Shown here piece by piece: positions 17,059 to 25,549 of a stretch of DNA of 64,000 nt (positions are counted from its first letter, which is position 1; every line of letters begins with the position of its first letter). The DNA is from Bacillus glycinifermentans (GTDB lineage: Bacteria; Bacillota; Bacilli; Bacillales; Bacillaceae), in contig NZ_LECW02000024.1 of assembly GCF_001042475.2 (NCBI RefSeq), positions 1 through 64,000 on the forward strand. The letters run 5' to 3'. The notes below the pieces were generated by a model. That model saw nothing but the letters and a program-made list of their open reading frames with translations, was not told the origin of the DNA and did not search any database. A program made the translations under genes and the position numbers.

Positions 17059-17610
17059 GTGAAGAAATTAGCAGGATTGATATTGATGACAGGCTTTCCC
17101 CTCAAAAGCTTCCGCTGCCGAAAAAGGGGCAGACATATGATGGAAAAGGCAAGCGTATTAGGCTGGTTCGGAAATTGGAGACGGCATCAAAGAGAAGACC
17201 AAAAACTGCTGTTCAAGGCGGAATACGGGGATGGGGCCACGCTTAAAAATATCATACTTAACGCACCTGTTGCTGCCGGTGTACACACTTACAGTAATGT
17301 TAAAATATCGTTTGGAATCATGCCGGCGAAGAATGGTCAAAAAAGGAAACGTGACAATTGACGGCGGATGTGCGCGTCTTAGATCAGATAAAATTTTTAA
17401 AATCAATCACCCGAGTACATGTACGGTAAAACACTTCACCGATTATCAAGGCGGCAAGTTCATTCGTCAAAGCGGTATTTAACGCAACTTGGACCATCAC
17501 AAACATGAAAGCCATTTTCAAAACGGACAGCTCTTCAAGCTCCGTGACAATGGCTAACACAAAAATATTCAGAGGTCGGAAAAAAATAGGGGTTTTAGTT
17601 GATTACACCC
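17059..17610 (+). pseudogene. Pectate lyase family 3, frameshifted remnant
   Basis: Broken secreted pectate lyase. From a GTG after AGAGAG the first frame gives a short signal-like start (MKKLAGLILMTGF), a damaged N-terminus, then YGDGATLKNIILNAPVAAGV and HTYSNVKIS. A frame change gives VWNHAGEE, another gives KKGNVTIDGGCARLRSDKIF, then TVKHFTDYQGGKFIRQSG. After a stop, a third frame gives TWTITNMKAIFKTDSSSSSV and MANTKIF. These are the conserved blocks of PL3 pectate lyases (DGATLKNVIIGAPAADG, DK.F, GK..RQNGG) in order. At least three frame changes, internal shortening and a stop rule out activity. The N-terminal domain is poorly preserved. Confidence 0.78.
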
Positions 17611-17630
17611 CCGGCTTCTTAACGGGGGTG
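17606..17630. terminator. Terminator hairpin between pectate lyase remnant and WYL gene
   Basis: CACCCCCG and CGGGGGTG pair around a 9-base loop directly next to the stop of the WYL regulator gene. There is no long T run. Confidence 0.6.
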
Positions 17631-17632
17631 CT

Positions 17633-18568
17633 TCACATTTCGTATACATCAACCACCTGCTTCGCCAACTCTTTTACCTTTTGGCGGATGTGAGGAGGGT
17701 GCAGGACTTCGATATGGGTTCCAAAGTGAAGCATAAATCGAAATAGCCAGTCATCCTCCGGATATGTTACAGATGCGATACACGTCCCGTTTTCGTATGT
17801 AAGGGATTCAGCGCCGAACCATTCCCTTGCCAAAGGTTCTCCGGACGGGTTGACGAGAAGCGTGATCTCCGTCATGTTATCGGGCCGATGCCACGTTCTC
17901 TCCCATGGAAGCTCAGAGAGGTTGATTTCCCTTCTTTTATATGAATCAGAAAGAACGGTCACGTCTTTCATTCGAATCAGCTTAAAGAAACGGAACGCTT
18001 GCTTTTCAAGGCAAAAAGCATACAGATACCAATGGCCTGCCTTTAATACAAGGGTGTGGGGTTCTGTGAGACGTTTGCCCGTTTGTCCTTTCTTGTTTGC
18101 ATATGTAAAAGATACGATATTTGAGCTGTCGATCGCTTGATTCAACAGCTGCATCTTTTCCTTTATGATCTTCTTTTCTCCCCATGGTGAAATATCGAAA
18201 AACCATTTTTCCGTTTTTTCCCGAAACTCATGCATTTCTTCCTCTGACACGAGCTGGCGGATCTTCTGCAGGGCGGCCCCTTGATGAAACGATTCATAGG
18301 TCGATGAGACGCTTTCGAGCGCCGTCGAGATGGCGGCAAGCTCGTCAGCCGAAAGAAGCTTGTTTTCCAGCCGGAACCGCTCCATTATGCTGATCCCGCC
18401 TCCTGCTCCCTGCGACGTAACGATCGGGATGCCGGCCTGATTGATCGTTTCAATATCCCGGTAAATCGTTCTGACAGACACCTCGAACATGTCGGCAAGC
18501 TCCTTCGCCTGAACTTGCCTTTTGCCGACGAGCAGAACGACAATCGCCAGAAGGCGGTCAATTTTCAT
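17633..18568 (-). CDS. HTH and WYL domain transcriptional regulator
   Basis: Regulator of 311 residues. The N-terminal winged helix (residues 1-60, MKIDRLLAIVVLLVGKRQVQ then VSVRTIYRDIETINQAGIPI) is the HTH_11 type of DeoR/YafY proteins. A middle linker follows. The WYL domain is at about 140-230, with the marker KAGHWYLYAFCLEKQAFRFF, and a C-terminal WCX extension ends the protein. WYL proteins sense ligands or nucleic acids and control metabolism or DNA-damage genes. The ATG at 18568 has GGAGG 8 bases upstream; the longer frame to 18655 lacks a ribosome site. Target genes are not evident; the divergent membrane protein is one candidate. Confidence 0.88.
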   Translation of the reverse strand: MKIDRLLAIVVLLVGKRQVQAKELADMFEVSVRTIYRDIETINQAGIPIVTSQGAGGGISIMERFRLENKLLSADELAAISTALESVSSTYESFHQGAALQKIRQLVSEEEMHEFREKTEKWFFDISPWGEKKIIKEKMQLLNQAIDSSNIVSFTYANKKGQTGKRLTEPHTLVLKAGHWYLYAFCLEKQAFRFFKLIRMKDVTVLSDSYKRREINLSELPWERTWHRPDNMTEITLLVNPSGEPLAREWFGAESLTYENGTCIASVTYPEDDWLFRFMLHFGTHIEVLHPPHIRQKVKELAKQVVDVYEM

Positions 18569-18661
18569 AAGTACATCCTCCCATATGCCTCTCTTTTCCC
18601 CTCTTATTCTTCTACTATAGCACAGAAGCATTTTAGCATTAAATAACAAAAACAAGAACTC

Positions 18662-19258
18662 ATGGCCTATTTTGACCGTAAAAATCGGATTTCACGGTAC
18701 GATTTTTCAAGTTTGTACATATACTCGGTTAGAAGGGAGGTTGAAAGCATCTCAGTATATTTTGCGCAGTTTTTTGCCATTTGTCTGATCGTTTATATAA
18801 AAGTGAAGCGCTCCATCGGTTTTCAGCCATTAAAAAAAGCGCGGATGATATTCAGAATCGTTCTTTTTTCGGGAGTATTCATTACACTGTTGACAATGAG
18901 CTCCCTGCACCCGCTGTCATATGTTTACGATTTGATCGGCATTCTGCTCGGGCTATTGCTTACGATCTATGCGCTCAAGCATCTATCCATCGAGAACCGG
19001 GAGGGGGTGATCTATTTTCGGACTCATTTATGGGTTGAACTGATTGTCCTCTGCTTATTTTTATACCGTTTTCTTTCGCGTCTCATCGAAATCAACCGAC
19101 TGCAAACGATTCAGCAAGACGGGGGATCTGCGAACGGAACGTTTTTCGCGCAGGACCCGGCCACAATGATCGGCTTTTTTGTACTTGCCGTTTATTATGT
19201 CGGCTTCTCTTTTTTTATTTTGAAAAAAGGAAAAGTTGCGGAAAACCGTTCAATATAA
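18662..19258 (+). CDS. Membrane protein, CcdC/DUF1453-like
   Basis: Integral membrane protein with five hydrophobic segments. The central block LIGILLGLLLTIYALKHLSI followed by REGVIYFRTHLWVELIVL resembles CcdC/DUF1453 proteins. The start is uncertain: the ATG at 18662 has no ribosome site. The strong GGGAGG at 18734-18739 is followed at the right distance only by ATC in this frame, at residue 30, close to where family members begin. The true protein may be about 170 residues. It is divergent from the WYL regulator. A shared terminator follows. Confidence 0.55.
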   Translation: MAYFDRKNRISRYDFSSLYIYSVRREVESISVYFAQFFAICLIVYIKVKRSIGFQPLKKARMIFRIVLFSGVFITLLTMSSLHPLSYVYDLIGILLGLLLTIYALKHLSIENREGVIYFRTHLWVELIVLCLFLYRFLSRLIEINRLQTIQQDGGSANGTFFAQDPATMIGFFVLAVYYVGFSFFILKKGKVAENRSI

Positions 19259-19292
19259 AAGGCAAACTCTAAAAGATTAGGGTTTGCCTTTT
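19257..19292. terminator. Bidirectional terminator before czrA
   Basis: AAAAGGCAAAC pairs with GTTTGCCTTTT, giving T runs on both strands between two convergent genes. Confidence 0.8.
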
Positions 19293-19298
19293 ATCCTG

Positions 19299-19631
19299 TC
19301 AATCATGCTGCGTATGATCGATCATTTGCTGAAGAACATCAAGCACGTGCTGATCCTCAGGCGAATAAAAAATAGAGGTTCCCGCCCTTCTCGATTTCAC
19401 GAGGCGAAGATTTTTTAAAAATCTCAGCTGATGGGATACGGTTGACTGAAGAAGGCTCAGCTTTTCTGCAATTTCATTCACCGAATGCTCCCCCTGTGAC
19501 AGCAGATGGAGAATTTTAATTCTCGTAGGATCTGAGAGCGCTTTAAACGTCTGCGAGACGAGAAATAAAGTTTCTTCATCTAATGCAGACAGATCTTGTT
19601 CTTCTTGTATATCTTGATTTTGCTCGTTCAT
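19299..19631 (-). CDS. czrA: CzrA, ArsR family zinc/cobalt-sensing repressor
   Basis: ArsR/SmtB repressor of 110 residues. Winged helix with [20 protein letters not shown] and [20 protein letters not shown]. The C-terminal helix has D-x-H, ten residues, then H-x-x-H (EDQHV to DHTQHD), the alpha-5 metal site of CzrA that binds zinc or cobalt and releases DNA. In B. subtilis CzrA represses the efflux genes cadA and czcD, which are not in this window. I start at 19631, with AAAGGTG 6 bases upstream. Marks the left end of a block that keeps the B. subtilis yoc gene order. Confidence 0.9.
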   Translation of the reverse strand: MNEQNQDIQEEQDLSALDEETLFLVSQTFKALSDPTRIKILHLLSQGEHSVNEIAEKLSLLQSTVSHQLRFLKNLRLVKSRRAGTSIFYSPEDQHVLDVLQQMIDHTQHD

Positions 19632-19655
19632 ATTTTCACCTTTTCCGCACGTCAT

Positions 19656-20138
19656 TTTCCCTTATTTATCATATACCAAAACATAGCGGATTGAAAAGTT
19701 TTCAGAACGATTCAGGTTATAAGCGCTATGAAACCGATAGCCGTCTTAAGCTACTTGCGTCCGGTCCAACATGACGCACTGCTGCTGACAAGATCAATGT
19801 TTAATCCGGCGCATCTGCAGTTATCCATCCAGTTTGCAGCGCTCCACCCTCCGAATGGTTTCCCGCGGCAAGGTCGCCTCCGTGCCGTCTAAAAATCCTT
19901 TGTATTATGCAATCGCCTGAGTTCTCCATCGGTTTGCCGATATGTCATGCAGTCCCGCAGTCAAATGAAGCCGGGGCTTTGATATTGTCGTCAGGCTGTA
20001 TAACCGTTTTTACCCCTGTAACGGATGTCATTTTTTCCACTCTTCAAGCGTTTGGCCTGCGGGATTGATATACTGTCATTCCCGCAGGCGGCACCCTGTT
20101 TTTTATATTGAATACCGCAAATTTTTTTCTAATGGCAT
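19656..20138. other. Gene-free stretch, possible coding remnant
   Basis: About 480 bases without a credible gene. On the minus strand a broken frame between about 19760 and 20000 reads like decayed protein (for example AGNHSEGGALQTGWITADAP) with stops, but I do not recognise the family. A GC-rich inverted repeat (GCCTGCGGG and CCCGCAGGC) lies at about 20056-20091. Confidence 0.35.
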
Positions 20139-20166
20139 AAAAAGAACATCCAGGAAGCCCCGGATG
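20139..20166 (-). terminator. Terminator of the small helical protein gene
   Basis: On the minus strand CATCCGG pairs with CTGGATG (one mismatch) right after the stop, followed by TTCTTTTT. Confidence 0.65.
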
Positions 20167-20418
20167 CTAAATGCTTTTCTCCTCATAGACATGTTCCAGC
20201 TGTGAAAAAGGAATGTCTCCCGCCGCATAATCAACGGCGGCGCTCACGATTCGGTCAAATGCATCGGCTGATATGCTCTGCTCTTTTAACAGCCGTTCAT
20301 ACCTTTCGATTTCTTCCTGTTGTCTTCTCAAATCGTCTTCTTTTCCGTCATAATCGTCTGCATTCATCGTTTCCATATTTCTCTTTACGGCCTCTACATA
20401 TCCTTTTAATTCTTCCAT
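20167..20418 (-). CDS. Small charged helical protein, unknown
   Basis: Soluble protein of 83 residues, rich in Glu, Asp and Lys. Predicted helical throughout, with a coiled-coil-like segment DDLRRQQEEIERYERLLKEQ (about 27-46). No Cys, signal or membrane segment. AGGAG lies about 9 bases before the ATG and a terminator follows, so it is a real single-gene unit. I do not recognise the family and assign no function. Confidence 0.7.
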   Translation of the reverse strand: MEELKGYVEAVKRNMETMNADDYDGKEDDLRRQQEEIERYERLLKEQSISADAFDRIVSAAVDYAAGDIPFSQLEHVYEEKSI

Positions 20419-20579
20419 ATGTCACATTCTCCTCGCTTTTTGAAGATCAGTCAAAAGCATTTGCCGATCCGTGAGTTTTTATACGAAAAAAAGACGTTTT
20501 ATACGGTTGCTAGCATGGCAAAAAACATTTAAAATATGTCTTAATTTACAATTAACATCATAAGGAGTTTTATAAGTCA

Positions 20580-21926
20580 TTGAAAAACGAAACTGCGCTT
20601 AAACGAAGCCTTTCCCTCCTCCCGCTTGTCGTGATCGGGCTTGCATATATGGATCCGCTCGTCGTATTTGATTCATACGGGGTAGTTGCCCAAATGACAA
20701 AGGGACACGTTCCGGCGGCATATATTTTAACGGTTGCCGCTTTACTATTGACCGCTTTAAGCTATGGCAAAATGGCCAAAGCCTATCCGAAAGCCGGATC
20801 GGCTTATACGTATGCGTTTGAAAGCATCCATCCCCGCGCGGGGTTTATCGCGGGCTGGACGATTATGCTCGATTATCTGTTTTTGCCAATGGTTAACTTC
20901 GCGATCGGCAGCGCCTATTTGTCCGCAGCCTTTCCAGAGGTTCCCCACGGCTTTTGGGTGATTCTGCTCGCTTCGGCGATCACGGCCGTCAATATTTTGG
21001 GCATCAAATTGACAGCGAGCATTACAGCCTTGTTCGTCACCTTCCAAGTGATCGTCGCTTTAACATTTGCGGGTTTTATGATCGCAGGGCTTTCAAGCGG
21101 CCTCGGTTCAGGCGAGCTTGTATCAGCGGCCCCGTTTTATCAGCCTGATATGGAGCCTTCCCTCATCGTTTCGGGGGCAACGATTTTATGTTTTTCCTTT
21201 TTAGGATTTGACGCGATTTCGACGATGTCAGAAGAGACGATTCAGCCGAAAAAGAATATTCCCCTGGCTATCTTCTTAACGGTGGCGATCGGGGGTGTGC
21301 TGTTTACGGCCATTAGTTACTTCATGCAGCAAATCTATCCGCATTATGAAAGTTTCCGCCATGCCGATTCGGCATCACTGGAAATTGCTTATTATGCGGG
21401 AGGCGCTTTTTTGCGTTCTTTCTTTTTGGCAGGCACTATGGTAGCGGTTATTTCTTCCTCCCTTTCTTCGCATGCGAGCGCTTCAAGGCTTTTGTACGCG
21501 ATGGGCCGCGACAGCTCTTTGCCGAAGCGTTTCTTCGGATATATTCATCCGACATTGAAAACCCCGGTTTTCAATATCGTCTTCATCGGGCTGATTTCGC
21601 TGACGGCCATGATAGGAGAATTGGAGGTTATTTATTCGTTCATCAGTTTTGGCGCTTTGATCGGCTTTATATTTGTTCACCTGTCTGTCATTGCCCATTA
21701 CTATATCCGCCGGAGGCAAAAAGGCCTTTTAGACACGCTGCGCTATTTGATCCTCCCTTTTTTAGGCGCCGCCTTTTGCGGCTGGCTGCTTTTGAGCATC
21801 AGCAAAAACGCGTTGATCATCGGCGCTGTCTGGCTGATTGCCGGATTTTTGTATTTCTGGTTCAGGGTTCGGTCACTTCCGGACATCACGTTTGGATTTG
21901 ACAGAGATTATGATCAGAAGCGCTGA
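20580..21926 (+). CDS. APC family amino acid or polyamine permease
   Basis: Twelve-segment permease of the APC superfamily, 448 residues. The N-terminal LVVIGLAYMDPLVVFDSYGV and TVAALLLTALSYGKMAKAYP, and the later FSFLGFDAISTMSEETIQP, are the conserved helices 1, 2 and 6 region of amino acid permeases. The overall look is closest to the putrescine importer (PuuP) group, which is a weak inference. It imports its substrate by proton symport in the cytoplasmic membrane. The start is a TTG at 20580 with AAGGAG about 12 bases upstream, a rather long spacing. Confidence 0.85.
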   Translation: MKNETALKRSLSLLPLVVIGLAYMDPLVVFDSYGVVAQMTKGHVPAAYILTVAALLLTALSYGKMAKAYPKAGSAYTYAFESIHPRAGFIAGWTIMLDYLFLPMVNFAIGSAYLSAAFPEVPHGFWVILLASAITAVNILGIKLTASITALFVTFQVIVALTFAGFMIAGLSSGLGSGELVSAAPFYQPDMEPSLIVSGATILCFSFLGFDAISTMSEETIQPKKNIPLAIFLTVAIGGVLFTAISYFMQQIYPHYESFRHADSASLEIAYYAGGAFLRSFFLAGTMVAVISSSLSSHASASRLLYAMGRDSSLPKRFFGYIHPTLKTPVFNIVFIGLISLTAMIGELEVIYSFISFGALIGFIFVHLSVIAHYYIRRRQKGLLDTLRYLILPFLGAAFCGWLLLSISKNALIIGAVWLIAGFLYFWFRVRSLPDITFGFDRDYDQKR

Positions 21927-22007
21927 TAAAATCGCTTGGTCTTAAGATCAAGATGTGTCATAATAAAAAGGCTGTGTACTGATTAGGGCTTTACAGAGGT
22001 GAAACCG

Positions 22008-22658
22008 TTGAAAAGAAAGAAATCAGGGTGTTTTGCCGGAGCTGGCTGTTTGTGTTTTTTTGTGCTCGTTCCCTTGATCCTGTTCTTGGCCCTCAACGGT
22101 CAGGAACAGCTGAAATGGCTTCCTCTTGACACTGAGACCAATATTATGGAGAGATTAACAGATTACAAGCCTCTTGTACAAAAAGAGCTTGAGAAAGAGG
22201 GACTGGAACAATACACCTCTCTCTTGTTAGGAATGATCTATCAAGAGTCGAAAGGCAGAGGCAAAGATCCGATGCAATCGTCAGAATCTCTCGGCTTGAA
22301 AAGAAATGAAATTAACGACCCGGAGAAAAGCATCAAACAAGGTGTGCACCATTTTTCCGTTATGTACAAAAGGGGACAGAAAAAAGGAGTCGATTTAGCA
22401 ACGATCATCCAAAGCTATAATATGGGATCAGGTTACATCGATTACGTCTCAAAACACGGCGGAAAACACACTGAGAAACTGGCAAAGGAATTTTCCGAAA
22501 AGCAAGTAAAACAGAACCCCGATCTGTATAACTGCGGCGGAAATAAAAACAACTTCCGCTACCCTTACTGCTACGGGGATTACTCTTATACGGAAAAAGT
22601 AATGGAACGAACGAAAAAAGTCGAAGAAAAAATCGAAGGTATAACACTTAGACAGTAA
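22008..22658 (+). CDS. yocA: YocA-like lysozyme-fold protein
   Basis: Membrane-anchored lysozyme-like protein of 216 residues. A basic start and one N-terminal hydrophobic segment (CLCFFVLVPLILFLAL) precede a goose-type lysozyme/Slt domain. Marker residues are GMIYQESKGRGKDPMQSSES (catalytic Glu in QESKG) and IIQSYNMGSGYIDYVSKHGG. This matches YocA and the muramidase half of CwlT, which cleave peptidoglycan glycan strands. I use the TTG at 22008, 6 bases after AGAGGTGA. The position after czrA and before yozB agrees with the B. subtilis order as I recall it. Confidence 0.8.
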   Translation: MKRKKSGCFAGAGCLCFFVLVPLILFLALNGQEQLKWLPLDTETNIMERLTDYKPLVQKELEKEGLEQYTSLLLGMIYQESKGRGKDPMQSSESLGLKRNEINDPEKSIKQGVHHFSVMYKRGQKKGVDLATIIQSYNMGSGYIDYVSKHGGKHTEKLAKEFSEKQVKQNPDLYNCGGNKNNFRYPYCYGDYSYTEKVMERTKKVEEKIEGITLRQ

Positions 22659-22794
22659 ACCATTTACGGACTGGGCGTTTTTTAAAGCGGCGCCCGGTTC
22701 GCCATTTATGAACCAGCGAACATAAGCATCGCCTGCAAAATGCATGCCATGCTTTTTAAAGTCCGCAGATGATGAATGACTTACTCCTCCGTCA

Positions 22795-23781
22795 TCATGA
22801 TAAAAATCCGCCCTCTTTTAACATCTCTTTTACTTCTTCTTTTGAGATTAAAAAATCTTTCGAGCTTAATTTTTCCGTTTGCAGAGATCTGCAGCCGGCG
22901 TAATGTGTACTTAATTCCGGAATTTGGATCGAAGGCAGCACGACCGAAAGATCATCCGTCAGCGAAACGGCATGCTGATGTTCGTGTCCGGAAATCAGCA
23001 GTTCATGAAGCTTTTCCCCAGGTCTTGCACCGCTTTCGACGATTGACGTATTTTTATCTCCGTATGTCTCGATTAAGACTTTCGCCATATCCAAAATTCT
23101 GCACGCAGGCGAATTCATGATGAAAATCTCTCCGCCTTTTCCTTTAACAGCTGCCTGTAATAAAAGCTGGATCGTTTTTTCTTTTGTCAAGAAGAAGCGG
23201 GTCATTCTTTTATCCGTGATGCTCACTTCGTTCTTTTGCTTAATTTGGTCTTTAAAAAGCTGAAGGACGCTTCCGCTGCTTCCGAGCACATTCCCTCCCC
23301 TGACGCAGATAAAGGCCGTGTCTGAATGTAAATGGTTGGCATAAATGATGAGCTTTTCGCCGATCGCTTTCGTCATGCCGTAGAAATTGACGGGATCAGC
23401 CGCTTTGTCAGTTGAAACATTGATTACTTTTTTTACGCCGTTTTCAATTGCTGCTTCGATGACGTTTTCGGTTCCCGTCACATTCGTTTTCAATGCTTCA
23501 AGCGGCTGTTCCTCACAGACGGGCACGTGCTTCAGCGCCGCTAAATGAAAAACGTAATCGACTCCTTTAAGCCCGGCAACCAGCGCTTTTCGATCGCGGA
23601 TGTCCCCGATGAAAAACGAAAGCCTCGGATCTTCGATCAGCCTTCTCATCTGTACTTGTCTCTCTTCATTTCTAGAAAATACAATGATTTTTTTCGGATT
23701 TAAAGATAATAATTGAAGGATAAGCTCATGGCCCCATGAGCCTGTTCCCCCGGTAATGAAAACGACTTTATTCTCAAACAT
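22795..23781 (-). CDS. NAD-dependent nucleotide-sugar dehydratase/epimerase, PseB/CapD-like
   Basis: Extended short-chain dehydrogenase of 328 residues. Rossmann motif GGTGSWGHELILQLLSLNP, then FFIGDIRDR and FHLAALKHVP. The catalytic pair is in FYGMTKAIGEKL (Tyr-x-x-x-Lys with Met before Thr), as in UDP-GlcNAc 4,6-dehydratases PseB, CapD and FlaA1. GARPGEKLHELLIS is also diagnostic. It makes a modified UDP sugar for surface glycans or glycoproteins. It follows a DUF1796 protein by 41 bases on the same strand and belongs to a four-gene surface-type cluster inserted between yocA and yozB. Confidence 0.87.
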   Translation of the reverse strand: MFENKVVFITGGTGSWGHELILQLLSLNPKKIIVFSRNEERQVQMRRLIEDPRLSFFIGDIRDRKALVAGLKGVDYVFHLAALKHVPVCEEQPLEALKTNVTGTENVIEAAIENGVKKVINVSTDKAADPVNFYGMTKAIGEKLIIYANHLHSDTAFICVRGGNVLGSSGSVLQLFKDQIKQKNEVSITDKRMTRFFLTKEKTIQLLLQAAVKGKGGEIFIMNSPACRILDMAKVLIETYGDKNTSIVESGARPGEKLHELLISGHEHQHAVSLTDDLSVVLPSIQIPELSTHYAGCRSLQTEKLSSKDFLISKEEVKEMLKEGGFLS

Positions 23782-23822
23782 CCCTTTTCCTCCTTGAGTA
23801 TACTTGAATGAAACATAGCTGG

Positions 23823-24461
23823 TTAAACGAGTGTAATTCCTTCAAACAGCTCTGACCATAAAGCATTATTGCTCTCCCATATTTCCGTATCAGGCAATTC
23901 TACAGCGCAAATTTTCTCAAGCTGCCAATCAATTTCGTCAATGCCGGTGGCGTCTGTATGCCGCACAAAAAGGACGCTAAAGTCATGCTGAACCAATTCC
24001 GATAAAACGAGTTCAAGTTCCCGCGCCTCTTCAAGGCTTCCTTCCGTTCTGACGAAAAGAATACGATTGCTCTCCGACATTTGTTCCAGAAAGCGGTTGA
24101 TCCTTCTGTTGTACTTTTCCATCACCTCAGGATACGTCATTAAATCATCGAGTGTATTTTGATCTGCATCAAAATCGTGAACAGATTCAACACCATAATA
24201 GTCATCTCTTACATAGATCGTTGAACCTTCTTCTTTTTCACCGGAGTTATAGCCCAGCACCCTTAGATTTACCGGTCTCATAAAATCGGAAAACCGATTT
24301 CGAAGAAGGCGGTTGACGTCTGCCAAGGAATGAGACGTCATCCAGTCAATAGGACCTGCAAACGGCCTTAAATTATTTTTTCTAAGCTGGATGGCCGACA
24401 GACAAAGGTGCCCTAAGCTAAAAACGGCATCATACTGACCTTTCATTTCTTGCAAATTCAT
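23823..24461 (-). CDS. DUF1796 family putative peptidase-like protein
   Basis: Protein of 212 residues starting with the DUF1796 hallmark YDAVFSLGHLCLSAIQLRKN and FAGPIDWMTS. The conserved Cys (LC) and later His/Asp residues (FVRHTDATGIDEIDWQ) are the reason the family is called a putative cysteine peptidase. Activity has not been shown to my knowledge. In Bacillus such genes occur in surface polysaccharide and exosporium-type clusters, as here beside a dehydratase and a glycosyltransferase. The role is inferred only from context. Confidence 0.75.
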   Translation of the reverse strand: MNLQEMKGQYDAVFSLGHLCLSAIQLRKNNLRPFAGPIDWMTSHSLADVNRLLRNRFSDFMRPVNLRVLGYNSGEKEEGSTIYVRDDYYGVESVHDFDADQNTLDDLMTYPEVMEKYNRRINRFLEQMSESNRILFVRTEGSLEEARELELVLSELVQHDFSVLFVRHTDATGIDEIDWQLEKICAVELPDTEIWESNNALWSELFEGITLV

Positions 24462-24623
24462 ATTTCCAACTCCCCTTTCCTCCTGTTACGCGGCTGCTTG
24501 TAATAGGAAATCGCGAAGCTGGCTCATACTTTTTAGTATTGTATGCTTCATGATAGAGAAAGGTAAAAGACAACCACCTACTTCAGGAAGGTTTGGGATA
24601 AGGAGATTGGAAGCCGGAAAAAT

Positions 24624-24648
24624 AAAAAGCCTCCGTTTTCCGAAGGCT
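24624..24648 (-). terminator. Terminator after the repeat protein gene
   Basis: On the minus strand AGCCTTCGG pairs with CGGAGGCT (one mismatch) and is followed by TTTTTATTTTT, 8 bases after the stop. Confidence 0.75.
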
Positions 24649-24655
24649 GATTATT

Positions 24656-25549
24656 TTACGATTCGCTATTCTCGCCGTTTCTCTGAGCTTCTTTAAGAAC
24701 GTTTATCGTTTCAGGACTTGGTAGAGTATGATCTTCCGGCAGCGATTCTTTTAGCGTTTCCGCTATGTTGCGGTCGATATTTTTCATGGTATTTACCGTT
24801 TCAGAAACGTTTGGCTGCGATTCAATGCTCGCTTCGAAATTTTCTTGATTTATATTTTGAAGAGCGTCTGCCGCTTTGGAATCCGGCAGCGATCCAGTGA
24901 AATTTCCCAATGTGTTCCCGTTCGCTCCGTTAAGAGAGTTTGCCGGAATAGAACCTTTTGACAATGATCCGGTGTTATTACCTAAAGTATTTCCGTTTAC
25001 CCCGTTAAAAGAGTTCGGCGGATTAGTATTTGTCGACAATGATCCAGTGTTATTTCCTAGAGTATTTCCGTTTACCCCGTTAAAAGAGTTCGGCAGATCA
25101 GTATTTGTCGGCGATGATCCGGTGTTATTTCCTAAAGCGTTCCCATTCGAGTTTACCGGACTAGATACCGATACAGGGTACAAAGATCCGCGATTGATAT
25201 TAAGGGCATTTGCCGTTTCAGGAACTTGCGGCAATGAGCGAATAACCTGTTCTAAAGCTGAGCGATCCATTCCTTGGACAGCCGCCGTCTGAATGTCCTG
25301 CAAAATCCTATTATTATTTTCTAAAATTTGATTGTTCATATGATCAAAGATTAAATGCAAATCTTGGATCAACGGTCTAAGGCTTTCGTCAATCAAATCT
25401 AATTCTGATTCTTCCGTTGAAGCCTCTTCACTTTCCTGCGCGCGCTGTTCAGCTAATTGAAACAGCAGATCCAAATACGTCGCCCACCACTCACCATTCA
25501 GCTCTTTATTGATGCTGTCGAGCAAATGATTAATAATTAACGTTTTCAT
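24656..25549 (-). CDS. Asn/Gly-rich tandem repeat protein
   Basis: Protein of 297 residues without signal peptide. A helical acidic N-terminus (1-130) is followed by four tandem copies of a 25-residue unit built on NGNTLGNNTGSLS and NSFNGVNG (about 135-225), then an acidic tail. The Asn, Ser and Thr-rich repeats look like a surface or spore filament segment and could be glycosylated. Its start overlaps the end of the glycosyltransferase frame (ATGA), so the two are coupled. I do not recognise a family. The neighbouring glycosyltransferase, dehydratase and DUF1796 genes suggest that this is the decorated product, which is inference. Confidence 0.75.
   Translation of the reverse strand: MKTLIINHLLDSINKELNGEWWATYLDLLFQLAEQRAQESEEASTEESELDLIDESLRPLIQDLHLIFDHMNNQILENNNRILQDIQTAAVQGMDRSALEQVIRSLPQVPETANALNINRGSLYPVSVSSPVNSNGNALGNNTGSSPTNTDLPNSFNGVNGNTLGNNTGSLSTNTNPPNSFNGVNGNTLGNNTGSLSKGSIPANSLNGANGNTLGNFTGSLPDSKAADALQNINQENFEASIESQPNVSETVNTMKNIDRNIAETLKESLPEDHTLPSPETINVLKEAQRNGENSES
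24875..25147 (-). repeat. Four tandem 75-base repeats in the Asn/Gly-rich protein
   Basis: Period 75 bases (25 codons). The two middle copies are almost identical at DNA level and the outer copies have diverged, as expected for a repeat that expands and contracts by recombination. Confidence 0.85.
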
